Shown: positions 17,280 through 25,934 of the stretch, piece by piece
How the letters are laid out: each line of letters opens with the position of its first letter
How positions within the stretch are numbered: the stretch's first letter is position 1
DNA from: Caulobacter sp. 73W
Lineage (GTDB): Bacteria > Pseudomonadota > Alphaproteobacteria > Caulobacterales > Caulobacteraceae
Direction of reading: 5' to 3'
NCBI RefSeq assembly: GCF_041021955.1
Contig: NZ_CP158375.1
Coordinates: forward strand, 1,798,001 to 1,862,000
DNA length: 64,000 bases
Program-made: the position numbers and the translations under genes
Notes under the pieces: model-generated
Databases searched by the model: none
The model's input: only the letters and a program-made list of their open reading frames with translations
What the model was told of the DNA's origin: nothing

Positions 17280-18017
17280 TTGGCGAGCGAACTGACGACG
17301 CTGACGGAAGGAAGCCAGCCCGAACTTGGCCGGAACCTGACCTATGGCTTGCTCGACAACATCGGACGCGCGATCGTCACGGGACGGTTCGAGCGCGAGC
17401 AGTTTCCGACGGAAGCCGAACTCGCCAAGCGCCACGGCGTCAGCCGCTCGGTGACGCGCGAGGCGGTGAAGATGCTCACCGCCAAGGGCCTGCTCAGCGC
17501 CCGCCCCCGGCAGGGCACCGTGGTCCAGCCGACCAGCTCCTGGAACCTGTTCGACACCGACGTGCTGCGCTGGCTGCTTGAGCGGCAGTTCTCGGTCGAG
17601 CTGCTTCGTCAGTTCAACCAGCTGCGTGTCGCCATCGAGCCGGAGGCCGCCGCGCTCGCCGCCCAGTTCGCCGATGAGGACGACCTGCTACGGATCAATG
17701 AGGGACTTGTCCGGATGGAGGCCGCCGACCGCGGCCTGGACGACACGCTGGAGGCCGACATCGCCTTCCACGTCGCCATCCTGCACGCCTCGCGCAACCC
17801 GTTCTACGCTCAGCTGCGCAACGTGGTCAGCACCGCGCTGCGCACCTCGATCCGCTTCACCAACCGGATTAAGGGACGCAGCGCCAACGTCGCCGACCAT
17901 GCCGCTGTCCGCGACGCCATCGCGGCGCGCAATCCCGATGCGGCGCGCGCCGCCATGCGTGCTCTGATCGGCGACGTGCTCGACCTCATTGAGGAAAAGG
18001 GCGACGTCGCCGGCTGA
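17280..18017 (+). CDS. GntR-family regulator, FadR/FCD subfamily
   Basis: 245 residues. The start is a TTG with AGGAAGG about 8 bases upstream; I see no better in-frame start. The winged HTH spans about residues 20-85 (TEAELAKRHGVSRSVTREAVKMLTAKGLL split across the recognition helices, then RPRQGTVV). DTDVLRWLLE links to an all-helical FCD domain with the metal-ligand pattern DIAFHVAIL...HAAVRDAI. FadR-type members with this architecture commonly sense sugar acids. It is divergent from the symporter-dgoKA operon and next to a perfect palindrome, so it probably represses that operon and perhaps the wider regulon. Confidence 0.9.
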   Translation: MASELTTLTEGSQPELGRNLTYGLLDNIGRAIVTGRFEREQFPTEAELAKRHGVSRSVTREAVKMLTAKGLLSARPRQGTVVQPTSSWNLFDTDVLRWLLERQFSVELLRQFNQLRVAIEPEAAALAAQFADEDDLLRINEGLVRMEAADRGLDDTLEADIAFHVAILHASRNPFYAQLRNVVSTALRTSIRFTNRIKGRSANVADHAAVRDAIAARNPDAARAAMRALIGDVLDLIEEKGDVAG

Positions 18018-18018
18018 T

Positions 18019-18046
18019 CAAAAACGGCAGGCGCAAAGCCTGCCGT
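18019..18046 (-). terminator. Terminator between convergent gntR and galM
   Basis: A 9-bp perfect stem (ACGGCAGGC / GCCTGCCGT, loop GCAAA) is followed on the minus strand by TTTT. It should end the ilvD-like/lactonase/galM transcript, and the stem can also slow gntR read-through. Confidence 0.8.
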
Positions 18047-18055
18047 CCCGATCGC

Positions 18056-19225
18056 CTATTTGCCCGCCGGTGCGCCCGAATTCAGGCGGCCAGAGTTCAG
18101 GCGGAAAGTCATGACGTTGCGATAGGTCTGGCCGGGCTCCAGGCGCGCGCTCGGAAAACCCTTCTGGTTCGGCGCATCCGGGAAGTTCTGCGGCTCAAGC
18201 ACGATCGTGTCGCCCATGCGGTAGACAGCCTTGGACTTGCCGTGGCTGGTCCCGTCCAGGAAGTTTCCCGAATAGAACTGCACGCCCGGCTGGTTGGACC
18301 ACAGCTCGAAGCTGCGCCCCGACGCCGGATCCTGCACCCGCGCCATCAATTGCTGGCCGTCGATCACCTTGCGGCCGATCACCCAGTTGTGGTCGTAGCC
18401 GCGGCCAAAGACGATCTGCTGATCGCTGGCGTCGCGCACGCGGTCGCCGACTGCTCGCGGCTTGCGGAAATCGAAGACCGTGCCGGCCACCGGACGGAAC
18501 TCGCCCGTCGGGATCGCGCCCGCGTCGGTGGGCAGGTAGGACTTGGCCGGGATGGTCAGCAGATGCCCCATGGCGCCATTGGCCGATCCTTCGCCCGACA
18601 GGTTCCAGTAGGCGTGGTTGGTGATGTTGACGATCGTCGTCTTGTCGGTCGTCGCGGTGTACTCGACCGTCAGTTGGTCGCGCTCATCCAGGGAATAGGT
18701 GGCGTTGACGGTCATCGCGCCGGGATAGCCCTGGTCGCCGTCGGGACTGACATAGCGCAGGGTCACCGACGCCTGCGGACCGTCCTTCACCGACACGATC
18801 TCCCACAGCACCTTGTCGAAGCCGGCCGTGCCGCCGTGCAGCGCATTGGCCCCGTTGTTGACCGGCGTCTGATAGGTCTTGCCGTCCAAAGTGAAGCGGC
18901 CGGCCGCCAGGCGGTTGGCGAAGCGCCCCACCGTCGTGCCGAAGTACTGCGGCTTGGCGATATAGTCGCCCATGTTGTCGTAGCCGAGCGCCACATCGGC
19001 GCGCTTGCCGTCACGGTCGGGCATCACCACCGACTGCAGGGTCGCGCCCCATGCGATGACCGTGGCTGAGACGCCGCGTCCATTCGCCAGGGTGACCGCG
19101 CCCACCGCGCGGCCATCGGCCAGCTTGCCGAACTCCGAACGCGCCGCTGTCGCCGCCTGGGCGCCGCCCGCCGTCAGGCAGACGGCCGCGCAGGCCGCCA
19201 GAACTATCGACTTGGTCTTCGCCAT
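18056..19225 (-). CDS. galM: Aldose 1-epimerase (galactose mutarotase), exported
   Basis: 389 residues. The ATG at 19225 begins a clean Sec signal peptide (KTKSIVLAACAAVCLTAGGAQA); the frame is open further upstream but lies over the neighbouring gene. Family motifs: GRFANRLAAGRFTLDGK, NGANALHGG, ITNHAYWNLSGEG (catalytic His), the FDFRKP segment and VQFYSGNFLDG. It interconverts alpha and beta anomers of galactose or similar aldoses. The signal peptide suggests a periplasmic enzyme, as in many Caulobacter-type genomes. It lies 16 bases after the lactonase in the same minus-strand operon, ahead of the terminator at 18019. Confidence 0.92.
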   Translation of the reverse strand: MAKTKSIVLAACAAVCLTAGGAQAATAARSEFGKLADGRAVGAVTLANGRGVSATVIAWGATLQSVVMPDRDGKRADVALGYDNMGDYIAKPQYFGTTVGRFANRLAAGRFTLDGKTYQTPVNNGANALHGGTAGFDKVLWEIVSVKDGPQASVTLRYVSPDGDQGYPGAMTVNATYSLDERDQLTVEYTATTDKTTIVNITNHAYWNLSGEGSANGAMGHLLTIPAKSYLPTDAGAIPTGEFRPVAGTVFDFRKPRAVGDRVRDASDQQIVFGRGYDHNWVIGRKVIDGQQLMARVQDPASGRSFELWSNQPGVQFYSGNFLDGTSHGKSKAVYRMGDTIVLEPQNFPDAPNQKGFPSARLEPGQTYRNVMTFRLNSGRLNSGAPAGK

Positions 19226-19241
19226 CCTCGGGCTCTCCCTA

Positions 19242-20096
19242 TCAGCCGCCATACATTTGCGGTCGCCGGCCGCGGCAGCCGGGATCGACCTCGAACAATG
19301 CTCCGCCCAGGGGCTCGTCCACGCCGTCGCTGGCGGAGGTGACGAACATCCGATCAAGCGCGGGACCGGCGAAGGCGCAACTGGTGATCTGGCTGGCCGG
19401 CAGCATGATCGAGCGTTCGCGCTCGCCATCCGGCGTGAAGCGCGTCACGCAGCTCGCCCCCCAGCAGGCCACCCAAAGCCCGCCGTCGGCGTCGAACGTC
19501 ATGCCGTCGGGATTGCCCCATTGCGGATCGAAGATGATGAACGGACGGCGCTCGCCCAAGCTGCCGTCGTCGTTGATGTCGAAGCGGAAGATGACGCCCA
19601 GGGCGGTGTCGGTGTGCAGCAGGAACCGCCCTTCAGGATCGATCGCGGGCCCATTGGCGATCGTATAGGGACTATCGGCATGCACGATGAAATGGTCGGG
19701 ATCGATCCGGTAGAACGCGCCCGAGGGCCGGTCGCAGGTCGCCGGCATGGTCCCCGCCCAGATCCGTCCCAGGCGGTCGGCCTTGGCGTCATTCAGGCGG
19801 TTACCGACAACGCTAGCGTCCACCGATCCGATGGTCGTGCGGGTGTTGGACGGCAGGTCGAGCAGGACGATGTCGAGGCCGATCCCGGCGACGAAGCCGC
19901 CCCGCTCACGCTCGATGACCCAGGCGGCGTAGTTTGGCTGCGCGAAGCTGATGACGCCGTCGTTCGCCAGTGACAGGCGGTTGATGCGGTGCTCGAGAAT
20001 GTCGACCCAGAAGAGCGCGTTCTCGCGGGCGGACCACAGCGGCCCCTCCCCCAACCGGTCGCGACAGTCGCGCTGGATGACGCGCACCTCGCTCAT
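19242..20096 (-). CDS. SMP-30/gluconolactonase-family sugar lactonase
   Basis: 284-residue six-bladed beta-propeller lactonase. The metal-binding Glu17 lies in LGEGPLW; the Asn/Asp ligands lie in NDAKADRLGRIWAGTM and WGNPDGMTFDADGGLWVACW. It would hydrolyse the aldonolactone made by the neighbouring sugar dehydrogenase to the free aldonate. The start is coupled to the dehydratase stop (TGATG). Xylonolactonase (XylC) and arabinonolactonase are close relatives, but dgoK, dgoA and galM in the same region favour galactonolactone. Confidence 0.88.
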   Translation of the reverse strand: MSEVRVIQRDCRDRLGEGPLWSARENALFWVDILEHRINRLSLANDGVISFAQPNYAAWVIERERGGFVAGIGLDIVLLDLPSNTRTTIGSVDASVVGNRLNDAKADRLGRIWAGTMPATCDRPSGAFYRIDPDHFIVHADSPYTIANGPAIDPEGRFLLHTDTALGVIFRFDINDDGSLGERRPFIIFDPQWGNPDGMTFDADGGLWVACWGASCVTRFTPDGERERSIMLPASQITSCAFAGPALDRMFVTSASDGVDEPLGGALFEVDPGCRGRRPQMYGG

Positions 20097-21904
20097 CAGT
20101 GGCTGTCCCGCGGCAACCCCTGGGTTTGGGCGATGCGCTGGTATTTGACCGCCAGTTCGATCACCGCGCCGCCGTCGAACTGACCTGTCACCTGGCGGTG
20201 GATCTCTTGCCAGGGCGTCTGCGAGGCGGGGACATAGTTGAGGCTCGCCGCCAGCTCTTCACGGCGGCGCGCCAGCTCCTCGGGCGTGACCAGCATGTCG
20301 GCGCTGCGCTTGACCAGATCGATACGGATGCGGTCGCCCGTGCGCACCAACGACAGGCCGCCGCCCACGGCCGCCTCGGGCGCGGCGTTGAGGATCGACG
20401 GGCTGCCGCTCGTCCCTGACTGGCGGCCGTCGCCCAGGCACGGCAAGGCGGTCACGCCGGCCTGGATCAGCCTGGCGGGCGGGCGCATGTTCACGACCTC
20501 GGCGCCGCCCGGATAACCGATCGGCCCTGCGCCGCGCATGATGAGGATGGAGCGCTCGTCAGCACCCAAGGCGGGATCATCGATACGTGCGTGATAATCC
20601 TCCGGCCCGTCGAAGACGATGGCCGTGCCCTCGAAGGCGTCCGGGTCGTCAGGGTTGTCGAGATAGCGCGCGCGGAACTCCGGCGAGATGACGCTGAGCT
20701 TCATCACCGCGCTGTCGAACAGGTTGCCCGACAGGACAGTGAGACCGGCGGCCGGCTTCAGCGGATCGCTCAGGGGCCGGATCACGTCGGCGTCTAGCGT
20801 GTCGGCTTCACCGACATTGTCGGCGACGGTCTTGCCGTTGGCGGTCGCAACATCGCCCTCCAGCAGACCTGCGCGCAACAGCTGGCCCATCACCGCCGGC
20901 ACGCCGCCGGCGCGATAGAAATCCTCGCCTAGATAGGCGCCCGCCGGCTGCAGGTTGACCACCAGGGGGACGTCGGCGCCGTGAGCCTCCCAATCGGCCA
21001 GGCTGAGCTCGACGCCCACATGGCGGGCGATGGCGTTCAGGTGGATCGGCGCGTTGGTCGACCCGCCGATGGCCGAGTTGACCCGGATGGCGTTCAGAAA
21101 CGCCTCGCGGGTCATGATGTCGGACGGCTTGCGGTCGGCCCTGACCATCTCGACGATCTGTACGCCGGTATGGAAGGCGTTCTCCTGCCGGTCGCGATAG
21201 GGCGCCGGGATCGCCGCCGAGCCGGGCAGCGACATGCCAAGCGCCTCGCACAGCGAGTTCATTGTGGTGGCCGTGCCCATGGTGTTGCACCAGCCGGTGG
21301 ACGGCGCCGAGGAGGCGACGAGCTCGACGAAGCCCTTGTAGTCGATTTCTCCCGCCGCCAGCATCTCGCGGGCGCGCCAGACGATCGTGCCCGAGCCCGT
21401 GCGCTGGCCCTTATGCCAGCCGTTAAGCATCGGTCCGACCGACAGCGCGATCGCCGGGATGTTCACCGTCGCGGCGGCCATCAGCGCCGCGGGCGTGGTC
21501 TTGTCGCAGCCGATCGTCAGCACGACCCCATCCATCGGGTAGCCGTAGAGCGACTCCACCAAGCTCAGATAGGACAGGTTGCGGTCCAGACCCGCGGTCG
21601 GACGCTTGCCGGTTTCCTGGATCGGGTGGACCGGAAACTCGATGGCGATCCCGCCGGCGTCGCGGATGCCTTCACGGACGCGCTTGGCCAGTTCGATGTG
21701 GTGGCGGTTGCAGGGCACAAGATCGCTGCCGGTCTGGGCGATGCCGATAAGCGGCCGCCCCGACTGAAGCTCTTCCAGGCTGATGCCGTAGTTCAGATAC
21801 CGCTCGACATAGAGGGCGGTCATGTCCGGATTTTCCGGATTGTCGAACCATGCGCGCGACCTCAAGCCTCGCGGTCCGTTACTCCGTTGGTCCAACTGCG
21901 CCAC
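20096..21904 (-). CDS. IlvD/Edd-family sugar-acid dehydratase (probable galactonate dehydratase)
   Basis: 602-residue Fe-S dehydratase that removes water from an aldonate to give a 2-keto-3-deoxy acid. Motifs: [15 protein letters not shown] (first cluster Cys), [11 protein letters not shown] (second Cys), [15 protein letters not shown] (third Cys), and [16 protein letters not shown] near the C-terminus. It starts at GTG; the N-terminal length up to MTALYVERY agrees with XylD of Caulobacter as I recall it. Substrate could be xylonate, arabinonate or galactonate. DgoK/DgoA and a galactose-type dehydrogenase next door favour D-galactonate. First gene of the dehydratase-lactonase-galM operon. Confidence 0.88.
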   Translation of the reverse strand: MAQLDQRSNGPRGLRSRAWFDNPENPDMTALYVERYLNYGISLEELQSGRPLIGIAQTGSDLVPCNRHHIELAKRVREGIRDAGGIAIEFPVHPIQETGKRPTAGLDRNLSYLSLVESLYGYPMDGVVLTIGCDKTTPAALMAAATVNIPAIALSVGPMLNGWHKGQRTGSGTIVWRAREMLAAGEIDYKGFVELVASSAPSTGWCNTMGTATTMNSLCEALGMSLPGSAAIPAPYRDRQENAFHTGVQIVEMVRADRKPSDIMTREAFLNAIRVNSAIGGSTNAPIHLNAIARHVGVELSLADWEAHGADVPLVVNLQPAGAYLGEDFYRAGGVPAVMGQLLRAGLLEGDVATANGKTVADNVGEADTLDADVIRPLSDPLKPAAGLTVLSGNLFDSAVMKLSVISPEFRARYLDNPDDPDAFEGTAIVFDGPEDYHARIDDPALGADERSILIMRGAGPIGYPGGAEVVNMRPPARLIQAGVTALPCLGDGRQSGTSGSPSILNAAPEAAVGGGLSLVRTGDRIRIDLVKRSADMLVTPEELARRREELAASLNYVPASQTPWQEIHRQVTGQFDGGAVIELAVKYQRIAQTQGLPRDSH

Positions 21905-21994
21905 CCTTCATTCACGGCCGATCCCTTGCCGGTCCTGCCGATCGCCGACTTCAGATCCGCATTGATAATGGAGTTCAGGGCGGATAGGAACCAT

Positions 21995-22009
21995 ATATAT
22001 CGTATAAAT
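21995..22009. promoter_or_regulatory. AT-rich operator copy between dehydratase operon and sugar dehydrogenase
   Basis: ATATAT-CGT-ATAAAT differs from the perfect copy at 17193 by one base. It lies in the 114-base divergent region and ends only 9 bases before the dehydrogenase start. Confidence 0.7.
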
Positions 22010-22018
22010 GAGCAGGTG

Positions 22019-22942
22019 ATGAGCAAGGTCAAAATCGGCATCGTCGGCGTCGGCAAGATCGCCCGTGATCAGCACCTTCCGGCCTTGGCCGAAAGCGACG
22101 CGTTCGAGCTGTGCGCCACCGCCAGCCCGCATAGCCGGGTCGATGGAATCGAGGGCCACGCCTCGGTCGCGGAAATGCTTGCCGCCCGACCGGAGATCGA
22201 GGCGGTGTCGCTGTGCACGCCCCCGGAGGGACGCTTCGAGCAGGCGATGACCGTGCTGCAGGCCGGCAAGCACCTGATGCTGGAGAAGCCGCCGGCCGCG
22301 ACCATCTCCGAGGCCGAGACCCTGCGCCAGCTCGCCCGCGAGAAGGGCCTCGCCCTGTTCGCCACCTGGCATTCACGCGAAGCCGCCGAGGTGGACGCCG
22401 CCCATCAGTGGCTTGCGGGCAAGCGCATCGAAGCCGTGCGCATCCGGTGGAAGGAAGACATCCGCCATTGGCATCCGGGGCAGGACTGGATCCTGGCGGC
22501 GGGCGGGTTCGGCGTGTTCGACCCGGGCATCAACGCCCTGTCGATCGCCACGCGCATCCTGCCCGAGCCGCTGGTCGTCACGGGCGCCGTCCTGTCGATT
22601 CCTAAGAACCGCATCTCGCCGATCGCGGCGACGATCACCCTGCAGTCAGGCGACGCTCCGGTGGATGCGCAGTTCGACTTCCTCCAGATCGGCGAACAGA
22701 CTTGGGACATCGAGGTCGACACGGTCGTCGGCCAACTGCGCCTGCGCAACGGCGGCGGCCGCCTGGAATTGCCGGGCGCAGCGCCGCTCTGCGGACCCAA
22801 CCGGGAATACCTCCGCCTCTATCGCCGCTTTGCGCAGCTTGTCCGACAGCGCGAGATCGACGCCGATCTGCGGCCCATGCAACTGGTCGCCGACGCCTTC
22901 CTGGTCGGTCAGCGCGAGGAGGCCGCCCCGTTCGCGTTCTGA
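22019..22942 (+). CDS. D-galactose (or L-arabinose) 1-dehydrogenase, Gfo/Idh/MocA family
   Basis: 307 residues. An N-terminal Rossmann fold (IGIVGVGKIARDQHLPAL) carries NAD(P), and the catalytic Lys90 sits in LEKPP. TWHSR, RIRWKEDIRHWHPGQDW and GFGVFDPGINALSI match the D-galactose 1-dehydrogenase of Pseudomonas fluorescens and the L-arabinose 1-dehydrogenase of Azospirillum, which oxidise both sugars at C1 to a lactone. It is divergent from the dehydratase/lactonase/galM operon across the operator at 21995. The nearby dgoKA genes favour galactose in this organism. Confidence 0.9.
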   Translation: MSKVKIGIVGVGKIARDQHLPALAESDAFELCATASPHSRVDGIEGHASVAEMLAARPEIEAVSLCTPPEGRFEQAMTVLQAGKHLMLEKPPAATISEAETLRQLAREKGLALFATWHSREAAEVDAAHQWLAGKRIEAVRIRWKEDIRHWHPGQDWILAAGGFGVFDPGINALSIATRILPEPLVVTGAVLSIPKNRISPIAATITLQSGDAPVDAQFDFLQIGEQTWDIEVDTVVGQLRLRNGGGRLELPGAAPLCGPNREYLRLYRRFAQLVRQREIDADLRPMQLVADAFLVGQREEAAPFAF

Positions 22943-23005
22943 AGGCGCTATTTGCGGCCAACGCTTGCCACAGACATTGCTCCGTGAACTTTCGTTGACG
23001 ACGAT

Positions 23006-23023
23006 TTGCGTTTAGAAACGCAA
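23006..23023. promoter_or_regulatory. 18-base palindrome upstream of hypothetical gene
   Basis: TTGCGTTT-AG-AAACGCAA is a perfect 8-bp inverted repeat with a 2-base centre, 45 bases before the start at 23068. It could be an operator for that gene or a 3' structure of the dehydrogenase mRNA. No U-tract follows. Confidence 0.45.
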
Positions 23024-23067
23024 CCTTAAAGCGCGATCGCCTTGAAGGACGCGCAGGCGTTTGGGCG

Positions 23068-23580
23068 GTGATCGTGAGTTGGGGGAAGAGAACCTTTGGC
23101 GGCGTCGAATACGACCTTTGCCATCTTGATCCGTTCACGATGCAGGTCACGCCAAAGGCGCCCGGCAGTCCGACATACAACGTGCGGGTTACGTTTACTT
23201 GTCACACCTTTACAAGAGAGTGGTGTGACACCGACGCGCCCGACCACAAACATCAGGAGGGAAGTGAAGCGAGAGCTTTTTGCCCGATCCGGTACGGCCA
23301 TTCTCAGCATTTGGAACAGCTGATCCGCAACGCTTCTGTCGGGAAGGTTAGATTTAATAACCAGACGCCGTGGGTTATTCCAGCAACGATCCCCGGATTA
23401 GATGGGCCGTACGCTATCTACTTCAACGCCATCAAAGCTCGCACGCCAGGGCTTCACGTCATCGTCGATGTACGCAGCGCTCATCATAAGCCGACGCTAA
23501 ACATGCGTTTGCCGCAGGTGACCTTCGCCACGGTCATCGGAAATACCGCCGCGGGAAAACCGATTAAGCGGCCAAAATAA
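23068..23580 (+). CDS. Hypothetical protein in a lower-GC stretch
   Basis: 170 residues from a GTG (a second GTG follows two codons later). I do not recognise a named domain. Visible: GGVEYDLCHLDPFTMQV at the start, NVRVTFTCHTFTREWCD, RAFCPIRYGHSQHLEQL and a basic C-terminus. Several Cys and His residues (CHTF, EWC, FC, HSQH) are spread in the middle and could bind metal. No signal peptide or membrane segment. The base composition is visibly more AT-rich than in neighbouring genes, and palindromes flank it on both sides, so lateral acquisition is plausible. It ends at a terminator-like hairpin. Confidence 0.65.
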   Translation: MIVSWGKRTFGGVEYDLCHLDPFTMQVTPKAPGSPTYNVRVTFTCHTFTREWCDTDAPDHKHQEGSEARAFCPIRYGHSQHLEQLIRNASVGKVRFNNQTPWVIPATIPGLDGPYAIYFNAIKARTPGLHVIVDVRSAHHKPTLNMRLPQVTFATVIGNTAAGKPIKRPK

Positions 23581-23582
23581 TA

Positions 23583-23602
23583 GCCCTCCCCGAAGGGAGG
23601 GC
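23583..23602 (+). terminator. Hairpin after the hypothetical gene
   Basis: An 8-bp perfect stem (GCCCTCCC / GGGAGGGC) with a CGAA tetraloop begins 3 bases after the stop codon. There is no long U-tract after it. A terminator or 3'-end-protecting structure is likely. Confidence 0.65.
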
Positions 23603-23707
23603 CATTGCGCGAAAACCTCTTACCTCCGCGAGCCGCGGAACCTCCCGAGAGAGGCAGGGCGCTGTTTTTCATCGCCATCAGCGGGCACATAATGCCCATC
23701 ACGGTCA

Positions 23708-23778
23708 TTAAGTTCAACTTAATATCGCAAGATAGCGAGTGCTAACGTTAGCACTGAGCTTAATTCTAACGTTATCAA
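23708..23778. promoter_or_regulatory. Cluster of palindromes including a perfect LacI-type operator, no obvious target gene
   Basis: Three elements lie in 71 bases. TTAAGTTCAACTTAA (23708-23722) is palindromic about a central C. GTGCTAACGTTAGCAC (23739-23754) is a perfect 16-base palindrome with the central CG typical of LacI-family operators. A related half-perfect copy with core CTAACGTTA lies at 23766-23774. The flanking genes both end here (hypothetical on plus, FGE on minus), so no promoter is expected. The stretch 23581-23807 otherwise holds no gene that I can support. Confidence 0.6.
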
Positions 23779-23807
23779 AGCTCTCATTAAGATCCTTGAT
23801 AAACACC

Positions 23808-24746
23808 TCAGGCACGGACAACGCAGCGAAAGCCGATATGGCTGGTGGGGCTGTCGATCGCCTGCGGGTGGCGCGCGGCGGGCCGGTAGCGCCGGCAGTA
23901 GTTGGGCGCGCATAGGTGTGATCCGCCCTTGATCACCTTGCGCCCGGTACGCTGGGGGTCGTCCGGATCGAGGCTCTCGCGCTGCTGGGCGCCGCGCGGA
24001 TTGTCGATGGCGCAGCAAGCCTTGGTAGGAGCGCCCTTGGGCGCGCCGTACCAGTCGCGCGTCCACTCCCAGACATTTCCGATCATGTCGTGCAGACCGT
24101 AGCCGTTGGCGGGGAAGGCGCCGACCGACGTCGTGCGGTAGCCTCCATCCGCCTTCTGGCTGGCGAAGGGAAACCGGCCTTGCCAGTAGTTGGCCAGCAT
24201 GGCGCCATCCGGCGCCAGTTCGTCACCCCAGGCGAACTCACGGCCCTCCAGCCCGCCCCGCGCGGCGAACTCCCATTCGGCTTCGGTCGGCAGGGTCTTG
24301 CCCGCCCACTTGGCGTAGGCCAGGGCGTCGGCATAGGCGACCTGCACCACGGGGTGGTCGTCGAGGTCGAAGATGTCGCTGTCCGGCCCGGCTGGATGCC
24401 GCCAGTCGGCGCCCGGCGTGAAGGCCCACCACTGGGTGTGGTCGTCCAGCTCAACCGGCCCATCCGTCGGCTGAAAGACGGCGGAGCCCGGGATCGCCAT
24501 CGCTGGATCAAGGTCGGGGTAGTGGGCCGGATCAGGCGCCAGTTCGGCGAAGGTGCGATAACCCGTGTCCGCCACGAAGGCGGCGAACTGCGCGTTGGTC
24601 ACCGGCCCCTGGTCGATCCAGAACTTGTCCACCTTCACGCGACGTGTCGGCGCCTCTTCGGGGTAATTGCGCTCCGATCCCATCAGGAATGCGCCGCCCT
24701 GAATGCGGATCATCCTTTCGAAGCGCTGTTCCCCGAGCGCCTTCAT
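23808..24746 (-). CDS. Formylglycine-generating enzyme (sulfatase-modifying factor)
   Basis: 312 residues from the ATG at 24746, which overlaps the GH5-like stop as ATGA. FGE/SUMF1 domain throughout: RIQGGAFLMGSE, VTNAQFAAFV, LPTEAEWEFAARGG, GNVWEWTRDWYG, and the C-terminal signature GGSHLCAPNYCRRYRPAAR...GFRCV. Both active-site cysteines of genuine FGEs (Cys279 and Cys284) are present, unlike in many FGE-sulfatase-fold proteins of other function. It converts the CxPSR cysteine of sulfatases to formylglycine using oxygen and copper. A sulfatase with that motif is encoded 1.2 kb away across a shared promoter region. No signal peptide, so it acts in the cytoplasm before export. Confidence 0.93.
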   Translation of the reverse strand: MKALGEQRFERMIRIQGGAFLMGSERNYPEEAPTRRVKVDKFWIDQGPVTNAQFAAFVADTGYRTFAELAPDPAHYPDLDPAMAIPGSAVFQPTDGPVELDDHTQWWAFTPGADWRHPAGPDSDIFDLDDHPVVQVAYADALAYAKWAGKTLPTEAEWEFAARGGLEGREFAWGDELAPDGAMLANYWQGRFPFASQKADGGYRTTSVGAFPANGYGLHDMIGNVWEWTRDWYGAPKGAPTKACCAIDNPRGAQQRESLDPDDPQRTGRKVIKGGSHLCAPNYCRRYRPAARHPQAIDSPTSHIGFRCVVRA

Positions 24747-25876
24747 CGCCGAGGGCCGTTGGCCTCGCTGGTCAAACGCTTGATCAGCTCGACCTCGGCC
24801 GGGCGATAGGGCTTGCCGTCGGCGCGCAGGACCTCGTGGAACCACAGGGTCGGCTCGTCGAAGGTGTAGGGCTTCTTCCAGCTGTCCCACGGCATGCGCG
24901 TCTGGGACTTACCATCGACGAAGCCCCAATTGATCATCGCGATCTTGTACTTCTTGCCCAGGGGCAGCGAGCCGTCGAAGGTCGAGCCGTTGCCGCGGGC
25001 CATGTACTCGGTGGCCAGGACCGGGCGTCCATAGCTCATCATCTGTTTGGCCCGCCGCTCGAACTGTTCGGGCCAACCATAGTCGTGGAAACTCATCACG
25101 TCCGACTGGGCGATCTGGATCTTCTCCACCGCATCCAGCTTCTCAGGCTTGTCCCAGTCATTGCCGACCCAAAGGCCGCTGGTCAGGGGCTGGGTCGGCT
25201 CGGCGCTGCGCGCCCATTCGAACACCGGGCCGAGCAGGCCGGCGACCAGCTCCTTCTTGTTGGGCGTCGCCTTATAGAAGCCCATGCTGCCGCCGCTGTT
25301 GTTAGGCTCGTTCCACACGTCCCAGACCGCGATGCGCTTATCCTTGGCGAAGTGGCCGACGATGTCCTTCACATAGGCTTCCAGCTTGCCGTACTGGCTC
25401 TTGTCGGCGAGGCGCGCCGCGCCGGGCGCCTGAGCCCAGCCCGAATTGTGAATCCCCGGGATCGGCGGCCGCTGCGGGCCGGACCTCGGGTCCGGGTCCC
25501 AGCAGCTGTCGAACAGGACGAACATGATGCGGATGTCGTGCTTGTCGGCGATCTGCAGGAAGGTCTCCATGCGCCGCTTGAGTCCGGGCGCATCCTCCTC
25601 CCAAAGCATGTTGTGCAGGTAGACGCGCATGATGTTCATGCCCATGGCGGACGCCCAGCCGAGCTCCTGGTCGATCTCGCCCGGATTGAACGTATCGGCC
25701 TGCCACATCTCGAACTGATTGATGGCGCTGCGGTTGTTATAGTTGGCGCCGACCATCCAGGGCTGCCTGGCGTACCAGGTGGCGGCCTGCTCCTTGGTCC
25801 ACATGTCGCGCGCGTCGGCGACAGACGCGGCGCAGAGCATCAGGCTCGCGCCGGCGAGAAGCAGCAGACGTTTCAT
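24743..25876 (-). CDS. GH5-like glycoside hydrolase (clan GH-A), exported
   Basis: 377 residues with a Sec signal peptide (KRLLLLAGASLMLCAASVADA). TIM-barrel signature residues are visible: NIMRVYLHNMLW, the acid/base Glu190 in VWDVWNEPNN and the nucleophile Glu290 in VLATEYMARGNGS; LHD-type SFHDYG lies between. Length fits a single catalytic domain. Relatives are often annotated cellulase-family or 1,4-beta-xylanase; the exact subfamily and linkage cannot be read off. It heads a two-gene operon with FGE and is divergent from the sulfatase operon across the operator at 25935. Confidence 0.85.
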   Translation of the reverse strand: MKRLLLLAGASLMLCAASVADARDMWTKEQAATWYARQPWMVGANYNNRSAINQFEMWQADTFNPGEIDQELGWASAMGMNIMRVYLHNMLWEEDAPGLKRRMETFLQIADKHDIRIMFVLFDSCWDPDPRSGPQRPPIPGIHNSGWAQAPGAARLADKSQYGKLEAYVKDIVGHFAKDKRIAVWDVWNEPNNSGGSMGFYKATPNKKELVAGLLGPVFEWARSAEPTQPLTSGLWVGNDWDKPEKLDAVEKIQIAQSDVMSFHDYGWPEQFERRAKQMMSYGRPVLATEYMARGNGSTFDGSLPLGKKYKIAMINWGFVDGKSQTRMPWDSWKKPYTFDEPTLWFHEVLRADGKPYRPAEVELIKRLTSEANGPRR

Positions 25877-25934
25877 CGATCATTCCTCCCAGGACGCTAC
25901 GCTATCCCCGTCAGCGGACAGCGCCATTTGCCTC

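Noticed and set aside
18056..22942. Assignment as xylose (Xyl) oxidative pathway
   Set aside because: The dehydratase and lactonase resemble XylD and XylC, but the dehydrogenase is of the galactose/arabinose Gfo/Idh type, and dgoK, dgoA, galM and a vSGLT-like symporter are linked. Galactose explains the set better.
23201..23229. Inverted repeat GTCACACC / GGTGTGAC
   Set aside because: Lies wholly inside the hypothetical coding region (codons for HTFTREWC); could be chance. Not counted as an operator.
23484..23717. Minus-strand frame of 77 codons downstream of the orphan LacI-type operator
   Set aside because: It runs through the terminator hairpin and antisense to the hypothetical gene, without a ribosome site or domain. 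It would be the natural target of the operator only if expression were shown.
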